A DNA stretch of 64,000 nucleotides from Bacteroidales bacterium (GTDB lineage: Bacteria > Bacteroidota > Bacteroidia > Bacteroidales > P3). This document shows positions 1-9,123 of this stretch, in pieces. A program made the position numbers and the translations under genes. Every line of letters starts with the position of its first letter. Position 1 is the first letter of the stretch. The notes beneath the pieces are model-generated. The model was not told the origin of the DNA. It saw only the letters and a program-made list of their open reading frames with translations, and searched no databases. The DNA lies in assembly GCA_024681475.1 (NCBI GenBank), contig JAILAT010000049.1, positions 1 through 64,000 on the forward strand. Direction: 5' to 3'.

Positions 1-141
1 TCAGCTCGCCGACTACATAGATTATTACAACAACAAACGCATCAAGCTGAAACTAAAAATGAGTCCGGTGCAATACCGAACTCATTTCTGTAGACAAATT
101 AACTGATTTTTTAATCCGTCCAACTTTTGGGGGTCACTTCA
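1..141 (+). mobile_element. Right end of an IS3-family insertion sequence (partial)
   Basis: The window opens inside an insertion sequence. The transposase C-terminus (2-106) is followed after 11 nt by a GTCCAACTTTTGGGGGTCAC stretch at about 118-141. This resembles the terminal inverted repeat of many IS3-family elements, whose left ends commonly carry the complement. The left end lies outside the window, so completeness cannot be judged. About 200 bp of unrecognised, probably non-coding sequence separates it from the OmpA-like gene. Confidence 0.75.
2..106 (+). CDS. IS3-family transposase, C-terminal fragment
   Basis: An open frame runs from the first base of the window to a TGA at 104-106, giving 34 residues. 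It contains YIDYYNNKRIK and MSPVQYR, the typical end of the IS3/IS150-type DDE transposase (rve integrase core), where the last catalytic Glu lies just upstream of the YNxxRxH-like block. The 5' part of the gene lies before the window, so neither the catalytic residues nor intactness can be checked. Identification rests on this short tail plus the IS end that follows it. Confidence 0.75.
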   Translation, partial: QLADYIDYYNNKRIKLKLKMSPVQYRTHFCRQIN

Positions 142-349
142 ACAAGCCACCCTTTATTTTTTAAGTCATCTAAAAGTAATGGTCACAGCATGGAAGAACA
201 GCTCCCAAAGATGTGATTGTTTCTCGGCTATTATTCCTGCGTAACAATCGTTAGAACACAATAGCCCAACGAAGAACAATCAAGAAGACTTACTGGGGAG
301 TCCATTATGAAGGGTGTCTGTAAAATAAAAGGGTAATAGTTGTATCTTT

Positions 350-1534
350 TTACATAGCCAGTATCTTGAATTCAACACGGCGATTTTTGGCGCGGCCCTC
401 TTCAGTAGCATTGCTCTCGATGGGCTGGCTCTTGCCGAAGCCTTTATATTGCAGTCGCTTGATGTCTATGCCTTGCAATACAAGGAAATTCACCACAGCT
501 TTGGCGCGGTTCTCCGAGAGCCGCTGGTTGTATTCTGCGGAGCCATGGTTGTCTGTATGGCCTCTCACCTCAATGCGCATCTTGGGGTGGGCCTTCAGGA
601 TTTCTGTCAGTTTTATTAGCTCGTTGTATGACTGTTGCAGAAGGTTGGCTTTGTCGAAATCAAAGAAGATATTCTCAAGGATGAAAGTGGCTCCCACTTG
701 AAACGAGTCTTTTGGGGACTCTACGGGCGTTCTTTCTACAATAGGGGTGGTGTCGGGAGTAATGGGGTTGTAGTTGCAGGATAGACATATCAACGACACG
801 TCGTCAATGTAGTAATATGCTCCTGGGAGTAGATATGTCAGTGAATCCAAGTCTTTTAGGTTCGATTGGGCAGCAGGGTAGAAGTTGCCGATTGTAAGAT
901 AACGTTCGCCACCTTGGGCTGTGAACACTCCAGACACCTGCATCCAGTCTTTTGTGTTGGCAAGCAGATTGTCGTAGGGATTCACCACCTGAGGCTCGTA
1001 GTAGGTGGCGACGGTCTGTGTGATGCCTGGTGCCAATGTGCGTATCTCTTTGTTCATCAGTACACTGCGCACCGTGTCCGAGATTCTGTCTGTAGTAAAC
1101 AGGCCACCGATGGTGGCTACCGAGCCTGACGAGTATTCCGAGAGGCTGACGAAGAATGCCAGCCGATACATTTCGCCCGCTTTGAGAGGTTCTTTCAGCT
1201 CTGTCTGCAGATACTCCCGGTAGTCTGTCTTTGAGCAATAGATGCCGCAGAAACCGTTGCCGGAATGAGGCTCTTGGATGCCCAGTTTATTCTTGGGGAC
1301 GCCACATTCCCGCGAACCACAGACGTTGAAATAGTCAGCAGAGCCCGCAGTGGGCTGATACCAAGCATCAACAATCGTCAACGTTCCCAGTGCGTCGACA
1401 CGCTTCGGACACTCCTGATACTGCTCAAAAGAAGGATTGTATATCAGTTCAGGACGCAGCACGGAGCGAGTTTGCGCAGCTGCTTGGAGACAGACCATCA
1501 AGGCGAGGGTTATTGCTATATGTTTGGTATTCAT
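350..1534 (-). CDS. OmpA-family outer-membrane/peptidoglycan-associated protein
   Basis: A 394-aa protein with an N-terminal signal peptide (about residues 1-20, ending LQAAAQ). The middle region of about 250 residues has a jelly-roll-like look (YNPSFEQY, SGNGFCGIY, YYIDDVSL), as in carbohydrate-binding or adhesin-type domains. The C-terminal OmpA domain (about 285-394) carries the hallmark GHTDNHGSAEYNQRLSENRA, whose Asp and Arg contact diaminopimelate in peptidoglycan. It probably links the outer membrane to the wall while exposing or supporting the N-terminal domain. It is the last gene of a minus-strand run, 13 nt after the glycosyltransferase stop, so it is probably co-transcribed with purN and the transferase. 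The middle domain is not firmly identified. Confidence 0.85.
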   Translation of the reverse strand: MNTKHIAITLALMVCLQAAAQTRSVLRPELIYNPSFEQYQECPKRVDALGTLTIVDAWYQPTAGSADYFNVCGSRECGVPKNKLGIQEPHSGNGFCGIYCSKTDYREYLQTELKEPLKAGEMYRLAFFVSLSEYSSGSVATIGGLFTTDRISDTVRSVLMNKEIRTLAPGITQTVATYYEPQVVNPYDNLLANTKDWMQVSGVFTAQGGERYLTIGNFYPAAQSNLKDLDSLTYLLPGAYYYIDDVSLICLSCNYNPITPDTTPIVERTPVESPKDSFQVGATFILENIFFDFDKANLLQQSYNELIKLTEILKAHPKMRIEVRGHTDNHGSAEYNQRLSENRAKAVVNFLVLQGIDIKRLQYKGFGKSQPIESNATEEGRAKNRRVEFKILAM

Positions 1535-1547
1535 AATCGTTGTTGTC

Positions 1548-2681
1548 TTATTGACTTTGCTCCACAGTCCTCATCATGCTATCCCACAGCAGATGGGCCG
1601 TCCGGTCCCAGTTGAAGAGGTCTTTTCTTTGGTAACCTCTTGTTATCAGTTCGTTGCGTAAGTTGTCGTTACTGTCGATTTGTTGCATGGCAGTGGCAAT
1701 GTCATCAACAGAATAGGGGTCGACAATCAGTGTCGCGTCGCCAGCCACTTCAGGCATGGAGGTCACGTTGGACGTGATCACGGCCGTACCAGCGTGGAAA
1801 GCTTCGATGATGGGGATGCCAAATCCTTCAAACAGAGAGGTGTAGGTTAGAGCGTATGCGGCGCCGAGCAGCTGGGCAAGTTCTTCCGCGCTCACATGGC
1901 CGGTGAATACGACCTGGTCGCGATGGCGCATGGTATTGAGGACCTTCTTCAATTGCTCGTCCTCTTGATATACGTTTCCTGCCACCAACATCATGATATC
2001 GGAGTCGGAGCTATCCTTAAATTTGTCGAAAGCTAAAAGTATGTTACTCAAATTCTTGCGTCGTGATACGGTGCCAATAAATATAAAGTAAGGATGACTC
2101 TGCGTGTATTTGTGTCTGACAAGGAGCTTCTGTTTCTCATCAAGAGGCTGATAGGAGTCGTGCGCACCGTCGTAGACTACATCAATCATCTTGGAATCAA
2201 TGCTGTAGGTCTCGCTGATGTCTTTTTTGGAAAATTCCGAAACGGTGGCGATGCGTGTAGCTTTTTTGGCAAAGAGCGGAAAGTAGTGTTTCATGTATCG
2301 CTGATGTGAGCGGCGTAGATAATCCTCGGCATGTTCGAAATTGAGGTCATGGATGACGGTCAGTGTCGGAACTTGTGTGCGAAGAGAGAGCCACCCATCG
2401 GTGGATACAAAGAGGTCTATGTTGTTGTTTTTAAGCCATCTGGTGACGCTCCATTCGAAGAACATATACCATAAGACCGGGTGTCGGGCCTGAGGGCACA
2501 AGGTGACGAGCTTGACATTGTCGGCATACTTGAACCGCTGGTCGGGCTTACGGTCGAATAGCATAAAAAACTGATGCTCAGGATGCTCTCGGATGATGCG
2601 CTGAGTCGTTTCCGCCGTGAACCACCCGATGCCGTCAAGCCGGCCAGGCAATAGGAGTCGTGTGTTGATAGCTATGCGCAT
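1548..2681 (-). CDS. GT4-family glycosyltransferase
   Basis: A 377-aa GT-B-fold transferase of the GT4 (Glycos_transf_1) type. The N-terminal half holds HDLNFE near residue 111, an acceptor-side motif. The C-terminal half holds the nucleotide-sugar site: GTVSRRKNL (about 203-211) and the EX7E-type EGFGIPIIEAFHAG block (about 285-298), followed by SMPEVAGDA. It retains the configuration of the donor sugar and would act at the cytoplasmic face in polysaccharide or glycoconjugate synthesis; donor and acceptor cannot be read from sequence. It sits 28 nt after purN and 13 nt before the OmpA-like gene, so the three probably share a transcript. No signal peptide or membrane segment was seen. Confidence 0.85.
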   Translation of the reverse strand: MRIAINTRLLLPGRLDGIGWFTAETTQRIIREHPEHQFFMLFDRKPDQRFKYADNVKLVTLCPQARHPVLWYMFFEWSVTRWLKNNNIDLFVSTDGWLSLRTQVPTLTVIHDLNFEHAEDYLRRSHQRYMKHYFPLFAKKATRIATVSEFSKKDISETYSIDSKMIDVVYDGAHDSYQPLDEKQKLLVRHKYTQSHPYFIFIGTVSRRKNLSNILLAFDKFKDSSDSDIMMLVAGNVYQEDEQLKKVLNTMRHRDQVVFTGHVSAEELAQLLGAAYALTYTSLFEGFGIPIIEAFHAGTAVITSNVTSMPEVAGDATLIVDPYSVDDIATAMQQIDSNDNLRNELITRGYQRKDLFNWDRTAHLLWDSMMRTVEQSQ

Positions 2682-2709
2682 GATGACTACTTACTTTTCA
2701 TGGAATCAG

Positions 2710-3312
2710 TCAGTTATTTTGCTCTTTAGGCATGGGAGTACCCAAGATGAAGGCTTCAATCACAGGGGGATAATAGGCTTTCTCCAGCAGGTGGATCTTT
2801 GCTGCCAGGTCGTCGGCGCTGTCTTCAGGTGCAATCGTACAATGTGCTTGGAACAAGGTGGTTCCGCAGTCGTAACGGTTGTCGATGATGTGGATGGTGA
2901 TGCCCGATTGCTTCTCGTGGTTGGCAATCACAGCCTCATGCACATGCATGCCGAACATTCCTTTGCCTCCGTAGTTGGGCAGCAAGGCAGGATGAATGTT
3001 GATGATGCGCTCGGGATAGGCCTCCAGCAGATAGTCAGGAACCTTCAGCAGGAAACCGGCCAGCACGATGTAGTCCACACCGCGGCTTTTCAGCAGTTGG
3101 AGGATTGCGTCGTTCTCGTAGAACTCCTTGCTCTTGAAGTACAAAGCCTCGATGCCTAGGTTTTTGGCGCGAGTAGCCACGTAGGCCTCTTTCCTATTAT
3201 ATAATATAATGTTGACTTCGGCAGTCTGGTGCTCGGCGAAGTATTCTGCTATTTGCTGGGCGTTGGTGCCATTGCCCGAGGCAAAAATGGCGATTTGTGG
3301 TTTTCTGTTCAT
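2710..3312 (-). CDS. purN: Phosphoribosylglycinamide formyltransferase
   Basis: GAR transformylase transfers a formyl group from 10-formyl-tetrahydrofolate to glycinamide ribonucleotide in purine synthesis. The start is set at 3312 (MNRKPQIAIF), giving 200 aa, the usual family length. The track's 34-residue extension is Phe/Lys-rich and precedes the family's normal N-terminus. Numbered from this start, the phosphate loop SGNGTN is at 12-17 and the catalytic trio is N105 and H107 (in NIHPALLP) and D144 (in HIIDNRYD). It is divergent from acpP; a TAAATTTG -7-like box lies upstream at 3381-3388. The glycosyltransferase and OmpA-like genes follow on the same strand. Confidence 0.95.
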   Translation of the reverse strand: MNRKPQIAIFASGNGTNAQQIAEYFAEHQTAEVNIILYNRKEAYVATRAKNLGIEALYFKSKEFYENDAILQLLKSRGVDYIVLAGFLLKVPDYLLEAYPERIINIHPALLPNYGGKGMFGMHVHEAVIANHEKQSGITIHIIDNRYDCGTTLFQAHCTIAPEDSADDLAAKIHLLEKAYYPPVIEAFILGTPMPKEQNN

Positions 3313-3663
3313 TCTTTGCGCTTTTCTATTGTGTTGTTTTTTAGCATCCATTACAGGTGCCAATTTGTGAAAATAAAATGCAAATTTACAGAAAAAAAAC
3401 CAAATATTGGCCACTTTCGGCGTTTTTTTTATAATTAGTTGTATATCACCGCTCTATTTTGGAGGCATTTTCCCTATCCGTTTGATTATCAGTATTATTT
3501 TTTGCCATTTTTCCTCATTTTTTGCATTCAAAAAAAACGTCCATATCGCACTGCACCTCAGTTTGTTAACAAATTTAACATTAAGATTTTTTCACGATTA
3601 TAGTGCTCGTATGATTTTTTTTTCGTTATTTTGCATTTTGTTTAACACATAAAAAAAATAGTT
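3313..3663. promoter_or_regulatory. Intergenic region between purN and acpP with divergent promoters
   Basis: A 351-bp AT-rich spacer between divergent genes. On the minus strand TAAATTTG (complement of 3381-3388) fits the Bacteroidetes -7 box and would give purN a leader of about 60 nt; no good TTTG is found at the usual spacing. For acpP the stretch TTATTTTGCATTTTG (about 3626-3640) is a degenerate match at the right distance. An 81-codon hydrophobic plus-strand ORF here is a by-product of T-rich sequence. No other feature was seen. Confidence 0.45.
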
Positions 3664-3900
3664 ATGTCAGAAATTGCAACCAAAGTTAAATCAATTATTG
3701 TTGAAAAGCTTGGAGTGGACGAGAACATTGTTACCCCCGAAGCTAGCTTCACGAACGATCTTGGAGCCGATTCTCTCGACACTGTTGAGTTGATCATGGA
3801 TCTCGAGAACGAGTTCAAGATTGAAATCCCCGAGGAAGAATCCCAGAATATAGCCACCGTTGGCGACGCTATCGCCTACATCGAGGCTCACACGAAATAA
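3664..3900 (+). CDS. acpP: Acyl carrier protein
   Basis: A 78-aa acidic acyl carrier protein that shuttles fatty-acyl intermediates on 4'-phosphopantetheine during type II fatty-acid synthesis. The attachment serine is S37 in the invariant [12 protein letters not shown] motif. Helix II continues as DLENEF, the usual docking surface for the Fab enzymes. Length is normal for bacterial AcpP. It is followed after 74 nt by fabF and then rnc, a conserved Bacteroidetes arrangement. It is divergent from purN. Confidence 0.97.
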   Translation: MSEIATKVKSIIVEKLGVDENIVTPEASFTNDLGADSLDTVELIMDLENEFKIEIPEEESQNIATVGDAIAYIEAHTK

Positions 3901-3974
3901 TTGGATTCTCCTGAGCAGAAGCGCAGTAGGGGTAAGGTGAAAACCGTACCCCAGTGCTTTTTATCAAAAAACAA

Positions 3975-5222
3975 ATGAATCTGAAAAGAGTAGTCGTTAC
4001 AGGTCTAGGATCACTTACTCCCGTGGGCAACACTGTGTCTGAAACATGGGCCGCGTTGCTCAATGGCGTAAGTGGTGCTAGCCTGATTACTCATTTTGAT
4101 GCTTCGAAGTTTAAATGTAAGATAGCCTGCGAGTTGAAAGGCTTCGATGCGCTCAGCTATTTTGACCGCAAGGAGGCCAACAGGATGGATCCTTTCTCGC
4201 AGTATGGTGTCATCGCCGCCGAGGAGGCCATCAAGGATGCGACCCTCAACGAGGCCCATATCGACCCGACGCGTGTCGGTGTCATCTGGGGCAGCGGCAA
4301 CGGTGGTGTCCACACCTTCCAGAGAGAGATTATGGGCTATGTTGAAAGTGGCTATACGCCGCATTTCAGCCCCTATTTCTGTCCACGTCTGATTTCCGAT
4401 ATCTGCGCAGGCCTTATTTCAATAAAGTACGGTTTCCGAGGCCCGAATTTCTGTACCGTAGCGGCATGTGCTTCTTCGGCCGTGGCCATTTCGGATGCTT
4501 TCAACTTGATTCGTCTGGGCAAGGCCGACGCCATCATTGCCGGAGGCAGCGAGGCTGCGGTGGAAGAGTGCAGCATTGGAGGCTTTTCCTCCATGCAGGC
4601 ATTGTCCACTCGCAACGACAGTCCTGAGACTGCTTCGCGTCCCTTCGACCGCGACCGCGACGGTTTTGTGCTTGGTGAAGGTGCTGCGGCGCTGGTTCTC
4701 GAAGAGCGTGAGCATGCGCTGGCACGTGGCGCCAAGATTTATGCCGAGTTGTCGGGTTGTGGCTTGAGTGCTGACGCCTACCATGTCACTGCTTCGCATC
4801 CCGAGGGACAAGGTGCCTACGATGCGATGCGTCTGGCTGTCGAGGACAGCGGTATGCAGCTCACCGATGTGGACCACATTAACACACACGGTACCTCCAC
4901 TCCCATTGGCGACGTGTCGGAGCCCAAGGCTGTGGTGCGTCTCTTTGGCGACCATGCCAAGACGATGAATCTGAACTCGACAAAGTCGATGACGGGCCAT
5001 CTGCTTGGCGCTGCAGGAGCTGTGGAGGCCATGGCAACGGTGATGGCCATCAAGGAGGGAATCATTCCTCCTACCATCAATCATTTCAACGATGACCCAA
5101 ACATTGAGCCGTTGAATTTCACGTTCAACAAGGCCGTCCGTCGCGATGTGCATTTTGCTCTCAGCAATGCATTCGGTTTTGGCGGACACAATGTCTGCTT
5201 GGCTTTCAAGAAAGATGAGTAA
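3975..5222 (+). CDS. fabF: 3-oxoacyl-[acyl-carrier-protein] synthase II
   Basis: KAS II condenses malonyl-ACP with acyl-ACP to elongate fatty acids. The start is placed at ATG 3975 (MNLKRVVVTGLG), giving 415 aa; the track start 7 codons earlier adds a non-conserved extension. The active site is complete: nucleophile C165 in VAACASSA, H305 in NTHGTSTPIGD, K337 in STKSMTGH and H342 in GHLLGAAGA. The gatekeeper-region sequence FGFGGHN is at the C-terminus. It lies directly downstream of its substrate carrier gene acpP, in a likely acpP-fabF-rnc operon. Confidence 0.97.
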   Translation: MNLKRVVVTGLGSLTPVGNTVSETWAALLNGVSGASLITHFDASKFKCKIACELKGFDALSYFDRKEANRMDPFSQYGVIAAEEAIKDATLNEAHIDPTRVGVIWGSGNGGVHTFQREIMGYVESGYTPHFSPYFCPRLISDICAGLISIKYGFRGPNFCTVAACASSAVAISDAFNLIRLGKADAIIAGGSEAAVEECSIGGFSSMQALSTRNDSPETASRPFDRDRDGFVLGEGAAALVLEEREHALARGAKIYAELSGCGLSADAYHVTASHPEGQGAYDAMRLAVEDSGMQLTDVDHINTHGTSTPIGDVSEPKAVVRLFGDHAKTMNLNSTKSMTGHLLGAAGAVEAMATVMAIKEGIIPPTINHFNDDPNIEPLNFTFNKAVRRDVHFALSNAFGFGGHNVCLAFKKDE

Positions 5223-5333
5223 CCGTACTGTTGGCGATTTGCGCGGCTTGCGCGTCGTCGGTCATCCCCCCTTGTCGAGGTACTATGGGAGGGTGGTTTT
5301 TTATTAAGTGACAAACACAGAAGGATAAGACCG

Positions 5334-6086
5334 ATGTTGAGATTGTTTTGCAAACGTAAGCGCAAGGAGAACGAGGCGTTCTACAAGTTCTTCAAGAATG
5401 TGCTGGGCTTCGAGCCCAGGCGCACCGATTTGTACGAGATTGCATTCATCCATCGGTCGATGTCCAAGGAGGCCCCACAAGGGCACCGCATCAACAACGA
5501 GCGTCTTGAATATCTGGGCGATGCGGTGTTGGGCGCTATCGTCGCCGATTATCTGTATCAGAAATACCCCTATCAGGGCGAAGGCTTCCTGACGGAGATG
5601 CGCTCCAAGATTGTCAGCCGCAAGAATCTCAACCAGTTGGCCCATAAGATAGGGCTCTCCGACCTGGTGCGCTACAACAAGGAGCAGCAGGGGGTCTTCA
5701 AGTCGGTCGATGGCGACGCCTTCGAGGCGCTGATTGGCGCCATCTATCTCGAGAAGGGTTATTCTTTCACCCGCAAGGTGGTGGTGCAACGCATTATCAA
5801 TATGCATATTGACATAGATGCAGTGCTGCATCAGGACTGGAACTACAAGAGCAAACTGATAGACTGGGGGCAGAAAGAACGCAAAAAAGTGGCATTCGCG
5901 GTGGTGCGCACCATGTATCAATCCAAGCAAGGCCTCAGCCGTCGTGAATATGAGGTGCAGGTGACCATCGATGGCCAGCCGCACGAGAAGGCTGTGGAAT
6001 ACAGCATCAAGGCCGCAGAACAGCTAGCCGCCGAGAAGACCTACAAGAAACTTTGTGAGAGTGGCCAGATACAACCCACGGAATAA
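5334..6086 (+). CDS. rnc: Ribonuclease III
   Basis: A 250-aa double-strand-specific endoribonuclease that processes rRNA precursors and structured mRNAs. The RNase III domain carries the signature NERLEYLGDAVLG (about 55-67), with the metal-binding Glu and Asp, and the second acidic site in DAFEALIGAIYLEKG. A double-stranded RNA-binding domain occupies about 175-245 (SRREYEVQV, KAAEQLAAEKTYKKL). It is 111 nt after fabF and 43 nt before the outer-membrane protein gene, so probably part of the acpP cluster. Length is normal. Confidence 0.96.
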   Translation: MLRLFCKRKRKENEAFYKFFKNVLGFEPRRTDLYEIAFIHRSMSKEAPQGHRINNERLEYLGDAVLGAIVADYLYQKYPYQGEGFLTEMRSKIVSRKNLNQLAHKIGLSDLVRYNKEQQGVFKSVDGDAFEALIGAIYLEKGYSFTRKVVVQRIINMHIDIDAVLHQDWNYKSKLIDWGQKERKKVAFAVVRTMYQSKQGLSRREYEVQVTIDGQPHEKAVEYSIKAAEQLAAEKTYKKLCESGQIQPTE

Positions 6087-6129
6087 TCCCGCGGGGTTTA
6101 CCGACAGGCATAAGAGATTGTTTCTCAAT

Positions 6130-6948
6130 ATGAATCGAATACTCATAGCAGTGGTGCTGATGGTGTGTACGGCTTTGCCGCTACACGCCCAGTTCGACTT
6201 TCCCCCTCAAGGGGCTCGCTCGGCTTCTTTAGGAGGTGCCTCCATGGGGTTAGATGACATGGAATCAGCCATATACAATCTTGCTGGTCTTGCCGGACAA
6301 AGGCAGTTCGCCGTCGCTATGGGTCTCCGTCAGGATTTCCTTGCCGAGGGGATGGGCTACCAGTGGCTGGGTTGTGTGCTGCCTGCCGGAACGGGCACAT
6401 GGTCAGCCGATTACGTGCGTCATGGCAACACAGAATACAACGAACAGAAAGCCTCGGTGGCCTATGCGCTGCCCCTCAGTGGCCAGATATCGCTAGGTGC
6501 TGCCCTGCATTATCTCTATTCCGGCACCTCCGATCCTTACTATACTCCTCAGCATCTCCTCACTTTCTCGCTCGCTACACGCTACCGGCCCAATGAGCGC
6601 CTGACAGTGGGCGTGAGGGTCTATAATCCTGTTTCCATGCGTCTTACGTCGGTCGAGGAGGTGCATACACCCATCCTTTTCACTTTGGGCGCCTCCTATC
6701 GTCTGGCAGACGAACTGTTGGCGGTCGCCGAGGTGGAAAAGCAACTCTATCATCCTGAATCTATGCGTTTTGGCTTGGAATATTGCTGGAACAGATACTT
6801 CTATGCGCGCGCAGGTGTAGCCACACAGCCCATCATCTGGAGTCTTGGTCTGGGCATGAAGCGCAGCCACTACGCCATCGATATCGCCATGCAGCACCAC
6901 GCCGTCCTGGGTATCACACCCCAGCTCTCCGGACATTATTCATTCTGA
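6130..6948 (+). CDS. PorV/PorQ-like outer-membrane beta-barrel protein
   Basis: Taken from ATG 6130 (MNRILIAVVLMVCTALPLHAQ), which gives 272 aa with a clear signal peptide ending HAQ; the track start is 25 codons upstream, inside the end of rnc. The mature protein begins with GARSASLGGASMGLDD, close to the ARxAALGG opening of PorV/PorQ-type barrels linked to type IX secretion. It then alternates Tyr- and Gly-rich strands and ends on an aromatic residue (HYSF), as outer-membrane barrels do. No function beyond a barrel in this superfamily can be assigned. It is followed after 11 nt by the helix-hairpin-helix protein, so the two are very likely co-expressed. Confidence 0.7.
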   Translation: MNRILIAVVLMVCTALPLHAQFDFPPQGARSASLGGASMGLDDMESAIYNLAGLAGQRQFAVAMGLRQDFLAEGMGYQWLGCVLPAGTGTWSADYVRHGNTEYNEQKASVAYALPLSGQISLGAALHYLYSGTSDPYYTPQHLLTFSLATRYRPNERLTVGVRVYNPVSMRLTSVEEVHTPILFTLGASYRLADELLAVAEVEKQLYHPESMRFGLEYCWNRYFYARAGVATQPIIWSLGLGMKRSHYAIDIAMQHHAVLGITPQLSGHYSF

Positions 6949-6959
6949 TTGTCAACGCC

Positions 6960-9041
6960 ATGTCCTTACGTCACCTTCTTTTCGTCATTCTCCTGACATG
7001 CAGCGCAACGCTGCTGCTGGCGCAGAACGACGACGATGCCGCATGGCGAGAGATGCTGGAACAATGGGCCGAGCAGAACGATAGCGAGACGGTCCCCGAC
7101 GGACTGCTGGAGCAGTTGCAAGATTACCGTACCGCCCCTATCAACCTGAATGACACGCACTCTACGGCGCTCTTGGACTTGCCTTTCATCACTGAGTTTC
7201 AGGCTGATGTCATCAAGGCCTACATCGAGCAGAATGGCGAGATGGTGACGCTCGGAGAGCTTTATCTGCTCAATGGCTTCGACCCCGCCACAGTGCGGCT
7301 GTTGAGCTATTTCGTCACCGTCGCACCTGTCGAGAAGCAGAAGCAACTGTCTCTGAAAAAAGTCCTTACACATGGCCGCAGCAACCTTGTCGTGGGAGGC
7401 CGGACCACAGTGCCACGCTCCCGGGGATATGACGACAGCAGCTATGTCGGTTCTCCTTATCGCCTCTATTTCAGATACCTATACAAATATTCCGACCGTG
7501 TCGCCTTTCAGCTGTCAGCCGACAAAGACCCCGGTGAGGCGTTCGGCGGCGCCTACAATCCCCAAGGTTTCGACTACTATGGCTACTATCTGATGCTCAA
7601 CAATTTTGGCATCCTACGGCATGCCATCGTCGGCAAGTATCAACTGCAGTTTGGCCAGGGGCTGACACTGTGGAGCGGTTTTGCTCCCTGGATGCTGAGC
7701 AGCAAGCCCTTCTGGCGTTATGGGCAGGGCATCAGGCCAGCCAGCGCTTTCTGCGAATATGGCTATCTCAATGGTGCTGCTGCGACGCTCGATATGGGTC
7801 GCCATACCGAGTTGACACTCTTTTATTCCTTCGTGCGTCGCGATGCTACCACGCAGACGGCCATCGACTCTTTGGGCAACGCGACAAACTACTTCCAGAG
7901 CCTCTACAATTCAGGCTATCACCGCTCTGAGTTGGAGATGGCCAAGGAAGACCTCCTTGGCGAGCATTTTACTGGTGCCCGGGTGCAATATCGCCGCACC
8001 CACCTGATGGCCGGCGCCACGGCCACATGGCTGTTGCTCAACGAGCCCATCACGCCAGCCAGCTACGTGTACAACACCTTTGCCTTTGCCGGTCGGCATG
8101 TTGCCAATGCAGGTATGGATGTCTCCTATCGCTATCGGCGTATGCTGCTTTTCGGCGAGGTGGCCTCGTCGTGGAGCGACTCGACGGAAGCGATGATGCG
8201 GCGGTCGGACTTTGTCCCCCTTGCCGCCGTCGCCGGCGCCCAGCTCAACATCAACACCTACAACACGCTGTCGGTGGCCTATCGCTATGGCTCGCCAATC
8301 TACCACAACCTTCACGCCTGCGGCATAGGCCAGCACTCCTCGGTGCAGAACGAAGAGGGGTTGGGGCTCTTTCTCACCAGTCGTCTGCCCTATGCCGTCG
8401 ACATGCAAGCCTCTGCTGACATCTTCCGCTATCCCTGGATGCGCTATAGGGTGTACAGCCCTTCAACGGGCTACGATTTCAGAGTCAAGCTCACCCGCGA
8501 GGTGGTGCAGCATACCCAGCTGTCGGTGCAGTACCGCTACCGCTCCGAACAGCGCAACAGCGATGCGCGGCTGCGTTATACCGAGAGAACCGGACGCCAG
8601 CAGCTCCAGTGGAATCTGGACTTTGTGCCCACCGACGATTGGCGCCTGCAGACGCGTGTGATGCACACCTGGTTCAGCTGCGAGGACCACGACAGCGAGC
8701 GCGGCTTCCTCATCAGCCAGGAGGTCACCTACCATCCTGTGTTTGTGAGCCATCCTTATTCGTTGGGAGTCCGCCTCGCACTCTTCGATGTCTCGGCCTA
8801 CGATGCGCGTCTCTTCCTCTATGAGAATGATTTGATGTACGAGTATGGTGTGCCGATGCTTACGGGGCAGGGGCTGCGCTGCCATCTGGTCTACCGTCAG
8901 ACCCTCACGCCGTCGCTCTCCGTGGCGTTCAAATGCGCCGTGGCCTACTATCCCGACGCCACGACCCTCGGCTCCGGACATGATCAGATTGACGGCAACT
9001 GCCGCGCCGACGTGAAACTCCAGCTCCGCTGGAAGTTCTGA
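6960..9041 (+). CDS. Helix-hairpin-helix protein with outer-membrane beta-barrel region
   Basis: The start is ATG 6960 (MSLRHLLFVILL), giving 693 aa with a signal peptide ending LLLAQ; the track's 59-residue extension overlaps the previous gene. Residues about 50-115 hold a ComEA-like helix-hairpin-helix pair (INLNDTHSTALLDLPFI; GEMVTLGELYLLNGFD). The remaining 570 residues are rich in alternating Tyr, Arg and Gly strands (VQYRYRS, LQLRWKF at the end), typical of a large outer-membrane barrel. This combination is a conserved Bacteroidetes family of unknown role; DNA binding or uptake is only an inference from the HhH part. It ends just before a strong bidirectional terminator. Confidence 0.75.
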   Translation: MSLRHLLFVILLTCSATLLLAQNDDDAAWREMLEQWAEQNDSETVPDGLLEQLQDYRTAPINLNDTHSTALLDLPFITEFQADVIKAYIEQNGEMVTLGELYLLNGFDPATVRLLSYFVTVAPVEKQKQLSLKKVLTHGRSNLVVGGRTTVPRSRGYDDSSYVGSPYRLYFRYLYKYSDRVAFQLSADKDPGEAFGGAYNPQGFDYYGYYLMLNNFGILRHAIVGKYQLQFGQGLTLWSGFAPWMLSSKPFWRYGQGIRPASAFCEYGYLNGAAATLDMGRHTELTLFYSFVRRDATTQTAIDSLGNATNYFQSLYNSGYHRSELEMAKEDLLGEHFTGARVQYRRTHLMAGATATWLLLNEPITPASYVYNTFAFAGRHVANAGMDVSYRYRRMLLFGEVASSWSDSTEAMMRRSDFVPLAAVAGAQLNINTYNTLSVAYRYGSPIYHNLHACGIGQHSSVQNEEGLGLFLTSRLPYAVDMQASADIFRYPWMRYRVYSPSTGYDFRVKLTREVVQHTQLSVQYRYRSEQRNSDARLRYTERTGRQQLQWNLDFVPTDDWRLQTRVMHTWFSCEDHDSERGFLISQEVTYHPVFVSHPYSLGVRLALFDVSAYDARLFLYENDLMYEYGVPMLTGQGLRCHLVYRQTLTPSLSVAFKCAVAYYPDATTLGSGHDQIDGNCRADVKLQLRWKF

Positions 9042-9063
9042 GGGGGGGGCTGAAGGCAGAATA

Positions 9064-9106
9064 AAAGGGCGACTGGTATGAATATAACCAGACGCCCTTG
9101 CTTTTT
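9064..9106. terminator. Bidirectional intrinsic terminator
   Basis: AAGGGCGACTGGT pairs with ACCAGACGCCCTT (13-bp stem, one mismatch) around a short loop and is followed by a T-rich run on the plus strand, with A-rich sequence before it. It lies between the convergent HhH-protein and DUF4954 genes and can serve both. Confidence 0.85.
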
Positions 9107-9123
9107 ATGCCGACGGCCTATTC

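Noticed and set aside
107-349. Possible gene between the IS end and the OmpA-like gene
   Set aside because: Only very short frames, with no recognisable product on either strand.
3313-3414. N-terminal extension of PurN in the track
   Set aside because: The 34 residues are not part of the PurN fold and would cover the likely promoter; the start at 3312 gives the normal length.
3407-3652. 81-aa hydrophobic plus-strand ORF upstream of acpP
   Set aside because: It arises from T-rich intergenic DNA containing the divergent promoters and has no family features.
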